In this document: positions 29,183 to 38,427 of the stretch, piece by piece
Numbering within the stretch: the stretch's first letter is position 1
Layout: every line of letters starts with the position of its first letter
NCBI GenBank assembly: GCA_035934015.1
Contig: DASYYH010000016.1
Location: 248,001-312,000, forward strand
DNA: 64,000 bases
Reading direction: 5' to 3'
Source: Candidatus Acidiferrales bacterium
GTDB taxonomy: Bacteria; Acidobacteriota; Terriglobia; Acidiferrales; UBA7541
Made by a program: the position numbers and the translations under genes
Notes under the pieces: model-generated
Databases searched by the model: none
The model's input: only the letters and a program-made list of their open reading frames with translations
What the model was told of the DNA's origin: nothing

Positions 29183-29884
29183 TTACTTCCGCCGCTGCTT
29201 TACGAACTCTTTGAGCATCTGCCCCGCGTTGTGAATGTGGCCCCGGAGCAGATCGCAGGCGTTCGCGACGTCGCGTTGTCGGCAAAGTTCCAATAGTTGA
29301 CGGTGCTCCTGCTTTGCCCGCTCGAACGCCTGCGTCAAATACAGTTGCAAGCGCGTATAGCGGTCGCCATTATTGTTGATGGTCTGAATCAGTGCAATGA
29401 ATCGCGGGCGTTTGGCGCGGGAATAGAGCGTCGAGTGGAATTGCCAGTTCAAGCGGCCCCACGTCCCCACTTCTTCTTTAATCCAGAGGGCCTTTTCGTA
29501 AGCTTGCAGAATCTCTTCGGCCTTCCCGAACTCCGACTCAGTTAGATTGGGAATGGACAGCCTCAGAACGTCGCACTCCAGAAGCGCGCGAATGTCGAAA
29601 AGCTCTTCAATTTCATCGGGCGAAAGCGCGGAAACCACAGCGCCGCGATGCGGAACGATATTGATGAGTCCTTCGGCTTCCAGTTGCCGCATCGCCTCGC
29701 GAACTGGGATTCGGCTGACGTCAAAATCCTTGGCGATGGCATCCTGCCGCAGTTGCTCTCCCTCCTGAATTTCGCCGCGAATGATCTTTTCGCGCAACTT
29801 ATCGGCCACCGCCGATGTCAGCGAAACTCTGCGGATACCGTTAACGGCAGGTGTGTTAGAGCCAACTTCTATTTCAGATGTCAT
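29183..29884 (-). CDS. GntR-family regulator with FCD ligand domain
   Basis: A 233-residue repressor-type regulator. The winged helix at residues about 20-88 contains QDAIAKDFDVSRIPVREAM, the classic GntR recognition helix, and GLINIVPHRGAVV as the wing. The FCD domain after residue 90 keeps the metal-binding histidines in WQFHSTLY, EHRQLL and GHIHNAG, so it probably senses a carboxylate. An 8-bp palindrome GTACGTAC lies about 85 bases upstream. Its regulon is unknown; it is flanked by the VPS10-like gene and by a HAD phosphatase. Confidence 0.87.
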   Translation of the reverse strand: MTSEIEVGSNTPAVNGIRRVSLTSAVADKLREKIIRGEIQEGEQLRQDAIAKDFDVSRIPVREAMRQLEAEGLINIVPHRGAVVSALSPDEIEELFDIRALLECDVLRLSIPNLTESEFGKAEEILQAYEKALWIKEEVGTWGRLNWQFHSTLYSRAKRPRFIALIQTINNNGDRYTRLQLYLTQAFERAKQEHRQLLELCRQRDVANACDLLRGHIHNAGQMLKEFVKQRRK

Positions 29885-29967
29885 TGCCGTAAAAGAGGAA
29901 TCCCTTGTCGTGAATCATAAAGGCTGCAAGGCAACCTGCTTTGTGGGATAGACGATAACACATTTTG

Positions 29968-29975
29968 TACGTACC
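29968..29975. promoter_or_regulatory. possible GntR operator palindrome
   Basis: GTACGTAC is a perfect 8-bp palindrome within TTTTGTACGTACCTTT, about 85 bases upstream of the FCD-type GntR gene. FadR-type regulators often bind short GT-N-AC palindromes and control themselves. The match is short, so this is only a suggestion. Confidence 0.25.
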
Positions 29976-30037
29976 TTTCCTTCTCTTTATCCCCTAGAGC
30001 ATTTCGCCAGAAAAATGATCTCAGCGCCTGCAGCGCA

Positions 30038-30733
30038 CTATCGCGCGAACCATTCTGCAATTTCGCCGGCGTCTCCAAGGATTCCGCGCGCGTCCAGGTC
30101 GCGCAACTTTGCCGCCCGAATTCGCCGCTCCTGGCTGCCTTTCGGAAGAACTCCTAGAAACGCCACTCGCGCACTCCGGGCCGCGAGTGCATCGTCAATG
30201 TTATCGCCCAAATAGATCGCTATCTCTGGCGAGCGTCCGTCCAGAATTTTCGTCAGGCCTTCGGGGTCCGGTTTCGGTTTCGCGACGCTCTCCACCGTGA
30301 CAATGCGCTTGAAGCACGTGCGCGCAGAAAAGCGACCGAGCGTGTAATCGAGCTCAGAGTTTGTTCGCCCGGTGAAGATGGCCAGTTCAGCGCGGCTGGC
30401 CAGGGCGCGCATCCGCTGGTGAGAGAGCAGCCAGCGTTCGCGCGACACATTGCCATCCCCGTCGTGGCCCCAATAGATCTTTTCAAATTGTTTCTTCACT
30501 TCCTCGTAGCTGAACTCGGCTCCGAGTTCGCGAACCCACGCATGAGTTAGTTTCCAATCGTCGTTGAAGCCCGGACGATTTTTCCACTGGTGCAATTCGC
30601 GCCGCGTGACGCGCTTGCCTGTAAAGTGCCGCACCGTCTCGAGCACCGTGCGCTGGTATGATTCGCGCACGTCAACGAGCACGCCATCCACGTCAAAAAT
30701 GATGATGTGCCACGGAAACTTAGCCGTCTTCAC
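30038..30733 (-). CDS. HAD-superfamily phosphatase coupled to HisC
   Basis: A 231-residue HAD subfamily IA hydrolase with the nucleophile motif FDVDGVLVD near residues 14-22, motif II threonine in IFTGRT, motif III lysine in KPKPDPEG, and motif IV GDNIDDALAA. All catalytic positions are present. It begins with GTG four bases inside the hisC stop, so the two are coupled, and it resembles the TIGR01548-type HAD proteins often found beside HisC-like aminotransferases. A role as histidinol-phosphate phosphatase or in a related phosphoester pathway is inference from this pairing. Confidence 0.82.
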   Translation of the reverse strand: MKTAKFPWHIIIFDVDGVLVDVRESYQRTVLETVRHFTGKRVTRRELHQWKNRPGFNDDWKLTHAWVRELGAEFSYEEVKKQFEKIYWGHDGDGNVSRERWLLSHQRMRALASRAELAIFTGRTNSELDYTLGRFSARTCFKRIVTVESVAKPKPDPEGLTKILDGRSPEIAIYLGDNIDDALAARSARVAFLGVLPKGSQERRIRAAKLRDLDARGILGDAGEIAEWFAR

Positions 30734-31785
30734 GCCAACGGCTCCAGCGCTTTGAGGAAGCCCCGCATTTGTGCGCTTGTTCCCACGGTGATGCGAACAA
30801 AGCCCGGCCGCCCGAAGGCGCCTGATTGATCGCGTATCAGAATGCCTTGCCGCCGCAGCGCGGAGATGATGCTCGGCCCACGCGCGCCGAAATCCACAAG
30901 GACAAAGTTCGCCGCGCTCGGAAATGTCCTCACACCCAGTCGCTCGAAGCCATTCACCAGAATTTTTCGCGCTCGCACAATTTCGCTGACATAGCGCTTC
31001 ACAAACGCTTTGTCTTTCAGCGCCGCCTCAGCCACAGCTAAAGCCGGCGCGCCGATGGGAAACGGTGCCTGCGCCCTTCTCAACAACTTCATGATCTCGC
31101 GGTGTGCGAATGCGCACCCCACGCGCAGTCCGGCGAGCCCACTGGTTTTGGAAAACGTCCGCGTCACAATCAGATTGCGCCGCTTCCGAATCTCACGCAG
31201 CATCGTCACGCCGGAAAATTCAAAATAGGCCTCGTCGACGACAATCAGGGTCCCATGCGCGGCGTCCAGAATCGCTTCGATTTCTCGCCGGCTGAGCAAT
31301 CCGGCCGTTGGATTATTCGGATTCGCAAGGAAGAAAACATCCGGCGCCGATCTCAGCGCAACAAGCACATCACGCAGTGGGAAATTCATTCCGCCGTCAT
31401 ACCGCAGCGAAATGATTCGCGCCTCGCGCTGTCCAGCATAAAAGCGATACATCGGGAACGTTGGCTCAACCAGCAGAACTTTCCGTCCGCGCTCAAGAAA
31501 CACATCAGCAATCAACCGAAGCGCGTCATCGATGCCGCATGTCACCAGCATTTCGTCCGCGCGAACGTCAAAATGTGGCGCCAGCCTTTCGACAGCGTTC
31601 TCCTTCTCCGGGTACATCGAGAAATCTTCGGAATCCAAGCGACGCAAAGCGGCGTGCGCCTTCGGCGAGCAACCGAGAACGTTTTCGTTCATGTCCAGCC
31701 GCAGTTTGCCCTTGCGGTTCTCCAGCATCGGAGGGTTGTCCTCTGCCTCTGCGATCGCGGGTCTTGGTCGGATTCGTTTTCTCAT
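30730..31785 (-). CDS. hisC: histidinol-phosphate aminotransferase-like PLP enzyme
   Basis: A 351-residue fold-type I aminotransferase of the HisC group. MNENVLGCSP at residues 32-41 is the substrate-contact start seen in HisC, and NPNNPTAG and VDEAYFEF are the conserved PLP-pocket motifs. The Schiff-base lysine lies in TFSKTSGLAGLRVG near residue 222. It would convert imidazole-acetol phosphate and glutamate to histidinol phosphate, or a similar amino-phosphate reaction. Downstream it is coupled to a HAD phosphatase; other his genes are not nearby, so a side-pathway role remains possible. Confidence 0.82.
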   Translation of the reverse strand: MRKRIRPRPAIAEAEDNPPMLENRKGKLRLDMNENVLGCSPKAHAALRRLDSEDFSMYPEKENAVERLAPHFDVRADEMLVTCGIDDALRLIADVFLERGRKVLLVEPTFPMYRFYAGQREARIISLRYDGGMNFPLRDVLVALRSAPDVFFLANPNNPTAGLLSRREIEAILDAAHGTLIVVDEAYFEFSGVTMLREIRKRRNLIVTRTFSKTSGLAGLRVGCAFAHREIMKLLRRAQAPFPIGAPALAVAEAALKDKAFVKRYVSEIVRARKILVNGFERLGVRTFPSAANFVLVDFGARGPSIISALRRQGILIRDQSGAFGRPGFVRITVGTSAQMRGFLKALEPLA

Positions 31786-31899
31786 TGGGGGTGGCAGTAA
31801 GTTAGAGGTCTTTCCGCCTGACGGCCAGCATGCCCATGGCGATCATAAAAACCGGGTGAAACCCTGCGATGAGGCAAATAAGAGTGGAACGGTGAGTTT

Positions 31900-32937
31900 C
31901 TATTCAGTTGCAGAAGCGGATGGCTCCGTCGAAGTCTGCGCCGCGGAACTCTCTGCTACGCCTTCCGCAGCAGGCGCAGCGGGAGCGGCAGTGGCTGCGG
32001 CTGCTTGTGTTTGTGTTTCTGCCTGCAAACGCGCGGCAAGTGCAGACGCGAGTAAATCGATCACGACTTTCGCGCCGCGCCCATCGGAATCCTTGTCGGG
32101 ATTGTATGCCGCCACTTCCAGTGCCACCAACCGTGGCTGCTTCACAAAAATTTCCAGCGCCTGCCGGATTTCGTCGAGCCGTAATCCTCCTGAACTAGGC
32201 AAATCCGTCGTCTGAAAATCATCGATCGAGATCACATCGACATCGAGATGCACCACAAGCTCATTTTTGCCGCCGTGAATGCGCTCGATGGCCATTTCCG
32301 CTGCCGCGACCGCGCCCATTCTTCGCACATCGGTGGCGCGAAAAATGCGGATGGGATAGCGCGCCAGCACTTCTTCCTCGGGCGGATCGAGACGATTCAC
32401 ACCGAAGAGTGCGACATCTGGATCGCGGACGAGCGGCGGCTCGCCCCAAAAGCGAACGAGTTCCGCAGCGCCACGACCTGTCAGATGCGACACAACCATT
32501 CCGTCAACGCAACCGGAAGGCGACGTGGCCGGAACGTTCAGGTCCGCGTCGCTATCCATGTAAACGATGCTCGCGCCTCGATAATACCTGCGCACGCCCG
32601 CAACCGTCGCGAGCGCCGGCGAGCAATCGCCGGTCAGAATCAGCGGCAAACCACCGGTCTTCACTGCGGCTTCGACGCGAGGCTTCAGGGCTTCGAGAGA
32701 AGCGACGACGCGGGGCAAGTTTCGCGCGCGCGGACTTTCTTCATCGGGTTGGTACAGGGCGATGGGATCATCACCCATGTCCGTGACGCTGAATCCCAGC
32801 GATTGCAGCCGGTCAACCAATCCCGCTGCGCGCAGCGCTTGAGGAGCCTTCTCATGACCAGCTGTGAGCGCCGCGGCGCTGGTCGGTGCACCCAACAAAA
32901 CAATCTGTTTCGGCTGGCGCGTAATCCGCACCGCCAT
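31900..32937 (-). CDS. arginase/ureohydrolase-fold protein with altered metal site
   Basis: A 345-residue member of the arginase fold with an Ala/Pro-rich tail after residue 310. Several canonical residues differ. The motif usually reading GGDHS is TGDCS (C105), DAHxD is DSDAD (128-132), and the HGM motif is VDGM near residue 147; only the HLDVDV motif of the second metal pair is standard. GAGGAG six bases before the ATG supports the start. The GGDC and DGM or DWM variants occur in uncharacterised arginase-family proteins, so a different substrate or metal, or no hydrolysis, is likely. Calling it rocF would be unsafe. Confidence 0.75.
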   Translation of the reverse strand: MAVRITRQPKQIVLLGAPTSAAALTAGHEKAPQALRAAGLVDRLQSLGFSVTDMGDDPIALYQPDEESPRARNLPRVVASLEALKPRVEAAVKTGGLPLILTGDCSPALATVAGVRRYYRGASIVYMDSDADLNVPATSPSGCVDGMVVSHLTGRGAAELVRFWGEPPLVRDPDVALFGVNRLDPPEEEVLARYPIRIFRATDVRRMGAVAAAEMAIERIHGGKNELVVHLDVDVISIDDFQTTDLPSSGGLRLDEIRQALEIFVKQPRLVALEVAAYNPDKDSDGRGAKVVIDLLASALAARLQAETQTQAAAATAAPAAPAAEGVAESSAAQTSTEPSASATE

Positions 32938-32974
32938 GCGTTGCTCCTCTGATTGAATTTATCTGCCGGACGAG

Positions 32975-33964
32975 CTACGCGGCCCCCGAGTTCCGGCGCG
33001 CGGCAAGCTCAGGCGGCAAAGTGAATCGCACATCCTCGCGAATCAAATCAAGGTCGCGTTGATCCGTAAAACCGAAATTCGCCAGTCGCTGGCTCACCTG
33101 CTCGACAAGAATCTCCGGAGCGGAAGCGCCCGCAGTAAGTCCCAGCCGCGAAACACCTTCAAACCACGACGGCTGTAGATCATTCCCATCCTCGATCAGC
33201 CGCGCCGCAACTCCAGCACGCTGCGCCACTTCCACCAGCCGGTTCGAATTCGAGCTATTCGCCGAACCCACGACGAGAATCAAATCCACTTCGCGTGTCA
33301 ACGCCTCGACTGCTTCCTGCCGGTTCTGTGTCGCATAGCAAATATCGTCCGACGCCGGCCCGACGATTTTCGGAAACCGCTGGCGCAAACGCGTAACAAT
33401 TTCCTGCGTGTCGTAAAGGCTCAGGGTAGTTTGCGTCAAATAGGCTAGCTTTTCGGGATCCTGTACCTGAAGTTCGTCAACCTCTTCCACGCTCCCAACA
33501 ACGACGGTCTGCTGCGGCGCCTCTCCGGAGGTCCCGACGATTTCCTGGTGGTCGCGATGTCCGATCAAAATCAGCGTGCGGCTCTCGCGCGCAAATTTTC
33601 GCGCCTCAAGATGCACTTTTGTCACCAGCGGACACGTCGCGTCAATCACGCGCAGGCTGCGCTCGGTGGCTTCCTCACGGACGCGCGGCGGAACGCCATG
33701 CGCGCTGAATACCAGCACAGCTTCCCTCGGCACCTCGCCGATGGACTCTACAAAAATTGCGCCTCGCTGCCGCAACTGTTCCACCACGTATCGGTTATGG
33801 ACGATTTCGTGGTGGACGTAGACCGGCGCACCATACGCTTCGAGTGCGAGTTCAACAATATCCACCGCGCGCACCACTCCCGCGCAGAATCCGCGCGGGC
33901 GAACGCGAACCAGCACTTTATGGCCGTTGCCGCTCCCTTTAATCTGTGCAAGCTCTGGAGACAT
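32975..33964 (-). CDS. ispH: 4-hydroxy-3-methylbut-2-enyl diphosphate reductase
   Basis: The last enzyme of the MEP isoprenoid pathway, a 4Fe-4S reductase producing IPP and DMAPP. The three iron-sulfur cysteines are in GFCAGV (C27), DATCPLVTKVH and CYATQNRQEAV. Substrate-site histidines occur in HHEIVHN and SAHGVP, and SSNSNRL is also present. The 329-residue length is normal with the ATG at 33964, where GGAGG lies only three bases upstream; the longer frame adds 103 residues with no IspH similarity. It is divergent from the SDR gene, with a 133-base shared upstream region. Confidence 0.93.
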   Translation of the reverse strand: MSPELAQIKGSGNGHKVLVRVRPRGFCAGVVRAVDIVELALEAYGAPVYVHHEIVHNRYVVEQLRQRGAIFVESIGEVPREAVLVFSAHGVPPRVREEATERSLRVIDATCPLVTKVHLEARKFARESRTLILIGHRDHQEIVGTSGEAPQQTVVVGSVEEVDELQVQDPEKLAYLTQTTLSLYDTQEIVTRLRQRFPKIVGPASDDICYATQNRQEAVEALTREVDLILVVGSANSSNSNRLVEVAQRAGVAARLIEDGNDLQPSWFEGVSRLGLTAGASAPEILVEQVSQRLANFGFTDQRDLDLIREDVRFTLPPELAARRNSGAA

Positions 33965-34097
33965 AGACCTCCATGGTATCGCATCCTGCCACTTTACGTC
34001 ACCCGGTTTCCAAATCGGCGCGTCTGATCCAATAACGATCTGCCAGTCAGAGTTAATGATATTCTGTCGTACTTCGAAATACACCAGGGGGGAGCTT

Positions 34098-34880
34098 ATG
34101 CTTTTGATCGATAGGATTGCCATCATCACTGGCGGTGGCCGTGGAATTGGGCGTGCCATCGCCCGGCGTTTTGCTGCCGCCGGCGCTAAGGTCGCCGTCG
34201 TCGCGCGCACCCAAAAAGAAATTGAAACTGTCGCGGGGGAACTGAGATCCGCGGGATATTCCGCCGTGGCCATTTCCGCCGACGTCTCGCAAGAGTCCGG
34301 CGCTCAAAAAATCGTTGCAGAGACGCTCAAGCATTTTGGCCGTATCGACATTCTCGTCAACAACGCCGGCGTGCTCGGCTCGGTCAAGGCCATCGAAGAA
34401 GTCGATCCGGCGGAATGGGATGCAGTCATTGCCGCAAACCTGCGCGGGCCTTTCCTGCTTTCGCGCCTCGTATTGCCGGAGATGTACCATCAAAAATCCG
34501 GAGCCATCATCAACATGTCCAGCGTCGCGGGTAAAGCCGCCTTTCGCTGGAATGCTCCGTATGCCGCTTCCAAGACAGGTCTGCTCGGCCTCACTCGAAC
34601 GCTCGCCGCAGAAGCAGCGGCAAACGGGGTTCGCGTCAATGCGATCTGTCCTGGGCCTGTGGAGGAAACGGAAATGTTGCAAAAATTGGGCAAGGGGCTG
34701 AGCGAACGCTTGCAAACGAGTTCAGAGAAAGTCTCTCAGCAACTCGCTCTGGGAATACTTCAAGGCCGCGCCCAGAGGGTCGAGGAAATCGCAGCAGCCG
34801 CGCTTTTTCTCGCGTCGGACGCAGCGAGCGCGATTACGGGGCAGACTCTGAATGTGGATGGCGGAATGTCTTTTTACTGA
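34098..34880 (+). CDS. SDR-family oxidoreductase, FabG/3-ketoacyl reductase-like
   Basis: A 260-residue classical short-chain dehydrogenase. The cofactor motif GGGRGIG lies at residues 12-18, NNAGVLG near 90, the catalytic serine in NMSSVAG, and Y-x3-K in YAASK near 160. The C-terminus NVDGGM is typical of the FabG-like group. GGGGGGAG six bases before the ATG at 34098 is a strong ribosome binding site and rules out the longer frame that runs into the ispH leader. NADPH-dependent reduction of a ketone is expected; the substrate is not assignable. Confidence 0.85.
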   Translation: MLLIDRIAIITGGGRGIGRAIARRFAAAGAKVAVVARTQKEIETVAGELRSAGYSAVAISADVSQESGAQKIVAETLKHFGRIDILVNNAGVLGSVKAIEEVDPAEWDAVIAANLRGPFLLSRLVLPEMYHQKSGAIINMSSVAGKAAFRWNAPYAASKTGLLGLTRTLAAEAAANGVRVNAICPGPVEETEMLQKLGKGLSERLQTSSEKVSQQLALGILQGRAQRVEEIAAAALFLASDAASAITGQTLNVDGGMSFY

Positions 34881-35130
34881 TCGCTTCGAGCCGCGTCCAC
34901 TGCTGATGAATTTTAGGAATCAAAAGCTTGCCGCTGGCTTCCACCCAGTTCAGTCCGCGATCTCCCGCTTCCGTAACTACGTAAATCGCCAGCACGAAGA
35001 GCAAAAAACCGCCGAAAATCACCGCGAACAGGAGCTCGGCTGAAACCAGCTCTTGAAAGAAGTACGTCTGAAGCGCCAGAAAAGCGACAACACACCACCA
35101 AACCCACTTGGGAACCCGAGGAATTCGCAT
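34834..35130 (-). CDS. small membrane protein, hypothetical
   Basis: A 98-residue protein with two likely transmembrane segments (residues about 8-26 and 30-52) and a charged C-terminal tail. I recognise no family. Its 3' end overlaps the convergent SDR gene by 47 bases. It could be an accessory membrane protein; the confidence is moderate because no clear Shine-Dalgarno precedes the ATG. Confidence 0.5.
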   Translation of the reverse strand: MRIPRVPKWVWWCVVAFLALQTYFFQELVSAELLFAVIFGGFLLFVLAIYVVTEAGDRGLNWVEASGKLLIPKIHQQWTRLEAISKKTFRHPHSESAP

Positions 35131-35290
35131 GGCCGTATACCTACCCCCGCTTGGTTAGATGCAAATAGGAGGCCGAAGGAACCGCTCACAAATTCTGCTT
35201 TGACTGACACTTCCGGGCGCGTCAGTCGGCCACGTGCAAAAAATATGTAAGACATTTCCGTGAATGTGAGGAATTTTGCGGAGTCCAGCA

Positions 35291-35911
35291 TCAGCTGCGC
35301 GCGGCTTCTTCTTTCAGCTTGCGCACCAATCCGCTTCGCACCAGCCACGCAAGCGTCTCAATGAAGAAATTGCGCGACAAATGTTTTTGCTTTTCGATTG
35401 GCCAGGTGCCCATCGGCCAGTGGCGCGCCATCGCAGGAAGTTCGTGCTCGTGAAAAACGAATCGCGGCGGTCGGTGTGTCAGCCAGCGGATATATTCAAA
35501 TGTCTTTCGCAGCAAACTATCCGGCTCTGCCGCCAGCCGCTTGTGAAGCCTGCCGCCAACCGGACGAATCCCTGCAAAGACCAGACATTCCGGTGGTTCG
35601 GGACGCAGAAACGAAAAATCTGCACCATCCACTAGATAGCCAACGAAAAAACCGGCGGCCTGGCTGTTGCTTCGCCTGTGCGAAGCGCTCCGCGAATCCG
35701 ATATTGCTAGCGAGCTTGAAGAACGCGAGGCCAGAAACCAATAGCCCCTGAGTCCGCTTTCGCTCGCCGCGATTGGCAGATAACCCTTCAGGTATGGCGT
35801 AGCCAGTTCGCGAATCCATGCGGCTGACTCAGACGCGGGCTCGCGAACCGGCGAGCGGCGCCGTGTCCGTGAAATCGCCGCGCGCTTCTTCTTTGGCCGC
35901 GCGCCTTTCAA
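35291..35911 (-). CDS. hypothetical protein coupled to acyl-CoA dehydrogenase
   Basis: A 206-residue protein of no recognised family. Its TTG start overlaps the acyl-CoA dehydrogenase stop by four bases, which supports a real, coupled gene, although the exact start is uncertain. The N-terminus is rich in lysine and arginine; the rest has several aromatic and proline-containing segments (HRPPRFVFHEHELPAM). It closes the beta-oxidation operon on this strand, so a role linked to fatty-acid breakdown is possible. Confidence 0.5.
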   Translation of the reverse strand: MKGARPKKKRAAISRTRRRSPVREPASESAAWIRELATPYLKGYLPIAASESGLRGYWFLASRSSSSLAISDSRSASHRRSNSQAAGFFVGYLVDGADFSFLRPEPPECLVFAGIRPVGGRLHKRLAAEPDSLLRKTFEYIRWLTHRPPRFVFHEHELPAMARHWPMGTWPIEKQKHLSRNFFIETLAWLVRSGLVRKLKEEAARS

Positions 35912-37707
35912 CGGCCCTCGAATGGATACTTGTCGCCCGCGAGAACCGCAGCAGCAACACGCCTGCGAAGGGCAATCGTGTCGATGGGGTCGCGCTTCGC
36001 GAAGCGTCGCAGCACGGCGATTTGCGTCCGCAGCGCGTCACCCTCGAGCGTCGCTGCCAGGGCCGTGCGCGCTTCGCGTTCGATGCGATCCGCCGCATCG
36101 GATATAAACGCGCGCGTCGCGTCGCCCATCAGCGCGGCCGCGTCGCTGCTCTGGCGATTCGCTGCTTTCTGTGCGCGTCGCAAGCTGGATTCCATAGCGT
36201 AGATTTCCATCACTACATTGGCGAGGCACGCAACGATTTCCTGCCGCTCCGAAAGCTGCTCGCGGAAACGCTGTACCGCCGCGCCCGCGGCCTGCAGGAA
36301 AATCTTCTTCCCGTTCGTGATCGCCTTTTCCTCCGCAGCAAAAGGTCCCCCGGAACCTTCATCGAATGACGGCCCGGCCAGTACCTCATCGGCCAGCTTC
36401 ATCGCCGCAGGAATCAGCGGCAACACTCCGCCGGTTGCGCGCTTCATCAGCATCTGAATGATGAGCATGCGGTTGATTTCGTTCGTTCCCTCGAAGATGC
36501 GGTTCACGCGGCTGTCTCGATACGAACGCGCCACAGGATAGTCCTCGTGAAATCCATAGCCGCCAAAAATCTGCACCGCTTCATCGACGCAATAGTCGAC
36601 CACTTCGCTGCCATAGATTTTGCTGATGGAGCTTTCGATGGCGTATTCCTCGAGCATCTTCATGCCCTGCTCGGTTTTCGTCGTGCCTTCCGGAGCCGCT
36701 TCGATGGCTGCGTCGATCAATCCTGCAGAGCGGTAAATCATCGACTCGACCGCATAAATGCGAATCGCCATCTCCGCGAGTTTTGCGTCGATCAGTCCGA
36801 ATTGCGCGAGTTGCTTGCCGAACGCTGTGCGCTCCTTCGCGTACTTCGACGCTGCTTCCAACACTTTCTTCGCGCCGCCGACGCAATACGCACCGAGGCT
36901 GAATCGTCCAGCATTCAGCGTGTTGAATGCGACGATGTGCCCGCGCCCAATTTCGTGCAGCAGGTTTTCCTTTGGCACGGGGCAGTTTTCAAAGAAGAGC
37001 GCCACCGTCGAGCTGCCCTTGATTCCCATCTTTTTCTCTTCTGCGCCAATGGAAAATCCCGGCAACCCGCGCTCCACGAGAAAACAAGAAAACTTTTCGC
37101 CATCTACCTTGGCAAACACGACGTACAAATCCGCAAAACCGCCGTTCGTGATCCACATTTTCTGGCCGTTCAGAATCCAATTCTTGCCGTCCGGCGAGAG
37201 CGTCGCGCGCGTTCGTGCCGCCAGCGCATCCGAGCCTGCCTGTGGTTCGGACAAGCAGTAGCAGGAAATAATTTCGCCAGTCGCAATTCGCGGAAGATAT
37301 TTTTTCTTCTGCTCATCCGTTCCGAAATAAACGATGGGAACCGTGCCAATGCCCGCGTGCCCGCCATGTGTCACCGCAAAAGACGCATACGCAGCGAGTT
37401 TTTCCGAAAGCAACGTCGAGGAAACTTTGTCCAGCCCCGCTCCGCCGTACTCTTCCGGAATCCCGCCGCCGAGCAAACCGACTTCGCCCGCCTTCTTGAG
37501 CACTTGCGCCATCAAGCCTTCTTTGTGCTGTTCCAGCTCAGGGACGAGCGGGAGAACTTCCTTGGCGACAAACTCTTCGGCCGTCTGTCCGATCAATCGT
37601 TGATCGCCCGTCAAATCCGCCGGTGTGAAAATGTCTTCGGGTTTACAGGTGGAGATTAAAAATCCGCCGCCGCGCGTGAGACTTTGCGAAACCGTCGTTG
37701 TCGCCAT
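35908..37707 (-). CDS. acyl-CoA dehydrogenase, FadE-like
   Basis: A 599-residue flavoprotein. The core has the FAD/substrate motifs CYCLSEPQAGSD near residue 149 and the catalytic glutamate in IFEGTNEI near 409, in the classic acyl-CoA dehydrogenase position. A C-terminal extension of about 150 residues places it with the longer FadE-type enzymes. AAGGAG five bases before the ATG fixes the start. It oxidises acyl-CoA to trans-2-enoyl-CoA, the first step of beta-oxidation, and shares its strand with the thiolase and the 3-hydroxyacyl-CoA dehydrogenase fusion upstream. Confidence 0.9.
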   Translation of the reverse strand: MATTTVSQSLTRGGGFLISTCKPEDIFTPADLTGDQRLIGQTAEEFVAKEVLPLVPELEQHKEGLMAQVLKKAGEVGLLGGGIPEEYGGAGLDKVSSTLLSEKLAAYASFAVTHGGHAGIGTVPIVYFGTDEQKKKYLPRIATGEIISCYCLSEPQAGSDALAARTRATLSPDGKNWILNGQKMWITNGGFADLYVVFAKVDGEKFSCFLVERGLPGFSIGAEEKKMGIKGSSTVALFFENCPVPKENLLHEIGRGHIVAFNTLNAGRFSLGAYCVGGAKKVLEAASKYAKERTAFGKQLAQFGLIDAKLAEMAIRIYAVESMIYRSAGLIDAAIEAAPEGTTKTEQGMKMLEEYAIESSISKIYGSEVVDYCVDEAVQIFGGYGFHEDYPVARSYRDSRVNRIFEGTNEINRMLIIQMLMKRATGGVLPLIPAAMKLADEVLAGPSFDEGSGGPFAAEEKAITNGKKIFLQAAGAAVQRFREQLSERQEIVACLANVVMEIYAMESSLRRAQKAANRQSSDAAALMGDATRAFISDAADRIEREARTALAATLEGDALRTQIAVLRRFAKRDPIDTIALRRRVAAAVLAGDKYPFEGR

Positions 37708-37778
37708 ATCGACTCCTTCACCACAAGAACTTGAACGCGAAAACGTGGCCGCGAAAAATCGCGACGCAAAATTCGCAT

Positions 37779-38231
37779 CTATCCGCTTTGCGCCGCCGCC
37801 TTGACTTTCTCGACGTACTCGGCTGGAAAATTGTGCTCCGCCGCGCCTTCCAAAATCGTCTGTAAATAATGCGGCGCGGGCCGCAGCCCCTTGTCCACCT
37901 TCGTCGCAATGTAAACCTGCGCGGCTGCGCTTTTGCCTTCTCCGTAAGTGACGTTCACTTCAATCCGCCGGTAATGCTCGGGCACACCCTCGAATCGGTC
38001 CAGGTTTCGAAACGACGACTCCGTGATCCGGTAAAGCACGCCAAGAACAAATTCCCCCGCTGCCTGGCGAACGTTCGCTGTCGCAACACCGCCGCGAGCC
38101 TTCTTATTGAACACAAGCTCGTAATTCTCCAGCCGCGCTGCGTGCTCCTCCAGAATCTCTGCGCGCGAGCTCATCTGCTTCTTGCTCATGTTACTGGCGT
38201 AAGCGAAATACCAGGCTGCTGGTGCGGGCAT
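37779..38231 (-). CDS. gamma-glutamylcyclotransferase-like protein
   Basis: A 150-residue protein of the GGCT fold, with YFAYASNM at its N-terminus (the substrate loop of the family) and the catalytic glutamate in RFEGVPEHYRR near residue 80. Expected activity is release of 5-oxoproline from gamma-glutamyl compounds. It sits between the thiolase and acyl-CoA dehydrogenase genes on the same strand, an odd place with no clear metabolic link. Confidence 0.8.
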   Translation of the reverse strand: MPAPAAWYFAYASNMSKKQMSSRAEILEEHAARLENYELVFNKKARGGVATANVRQAAGEFVLGVLYRITESSFRNLDRFEGVPEHYRRIEVNVTYGEGKSAAAQVYIATKVDKGLRPAPHYLQTILEGAAEHNFPAEYVEKVKAAAQSG

Positions 38232-38427
38232 CGTTTCCTACGGAACTGAATTGAAGTTCGCGTCCAGTGCTTTACTATCTTAGCCAGAATTCGCGTCGCG
38301 CGTAAATCCCCTCGTGGCCCGGCATGCACGATTCATAGACTTAGGAACCATTTCTCCTGGTTAGTGTCTTCCACATCACCATTTCTTGTTCTTGCATCAA
38401 GTCTTCGAGCCGTCTGCGCACAGGCGT

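Noticed and set aside
33965-34273. Longer IspH open frame
   Set aside because: The extra 103 residues have no similarity to IspH and lie in the SDR leader; the ATG at 33964 has GGAGG upstream.
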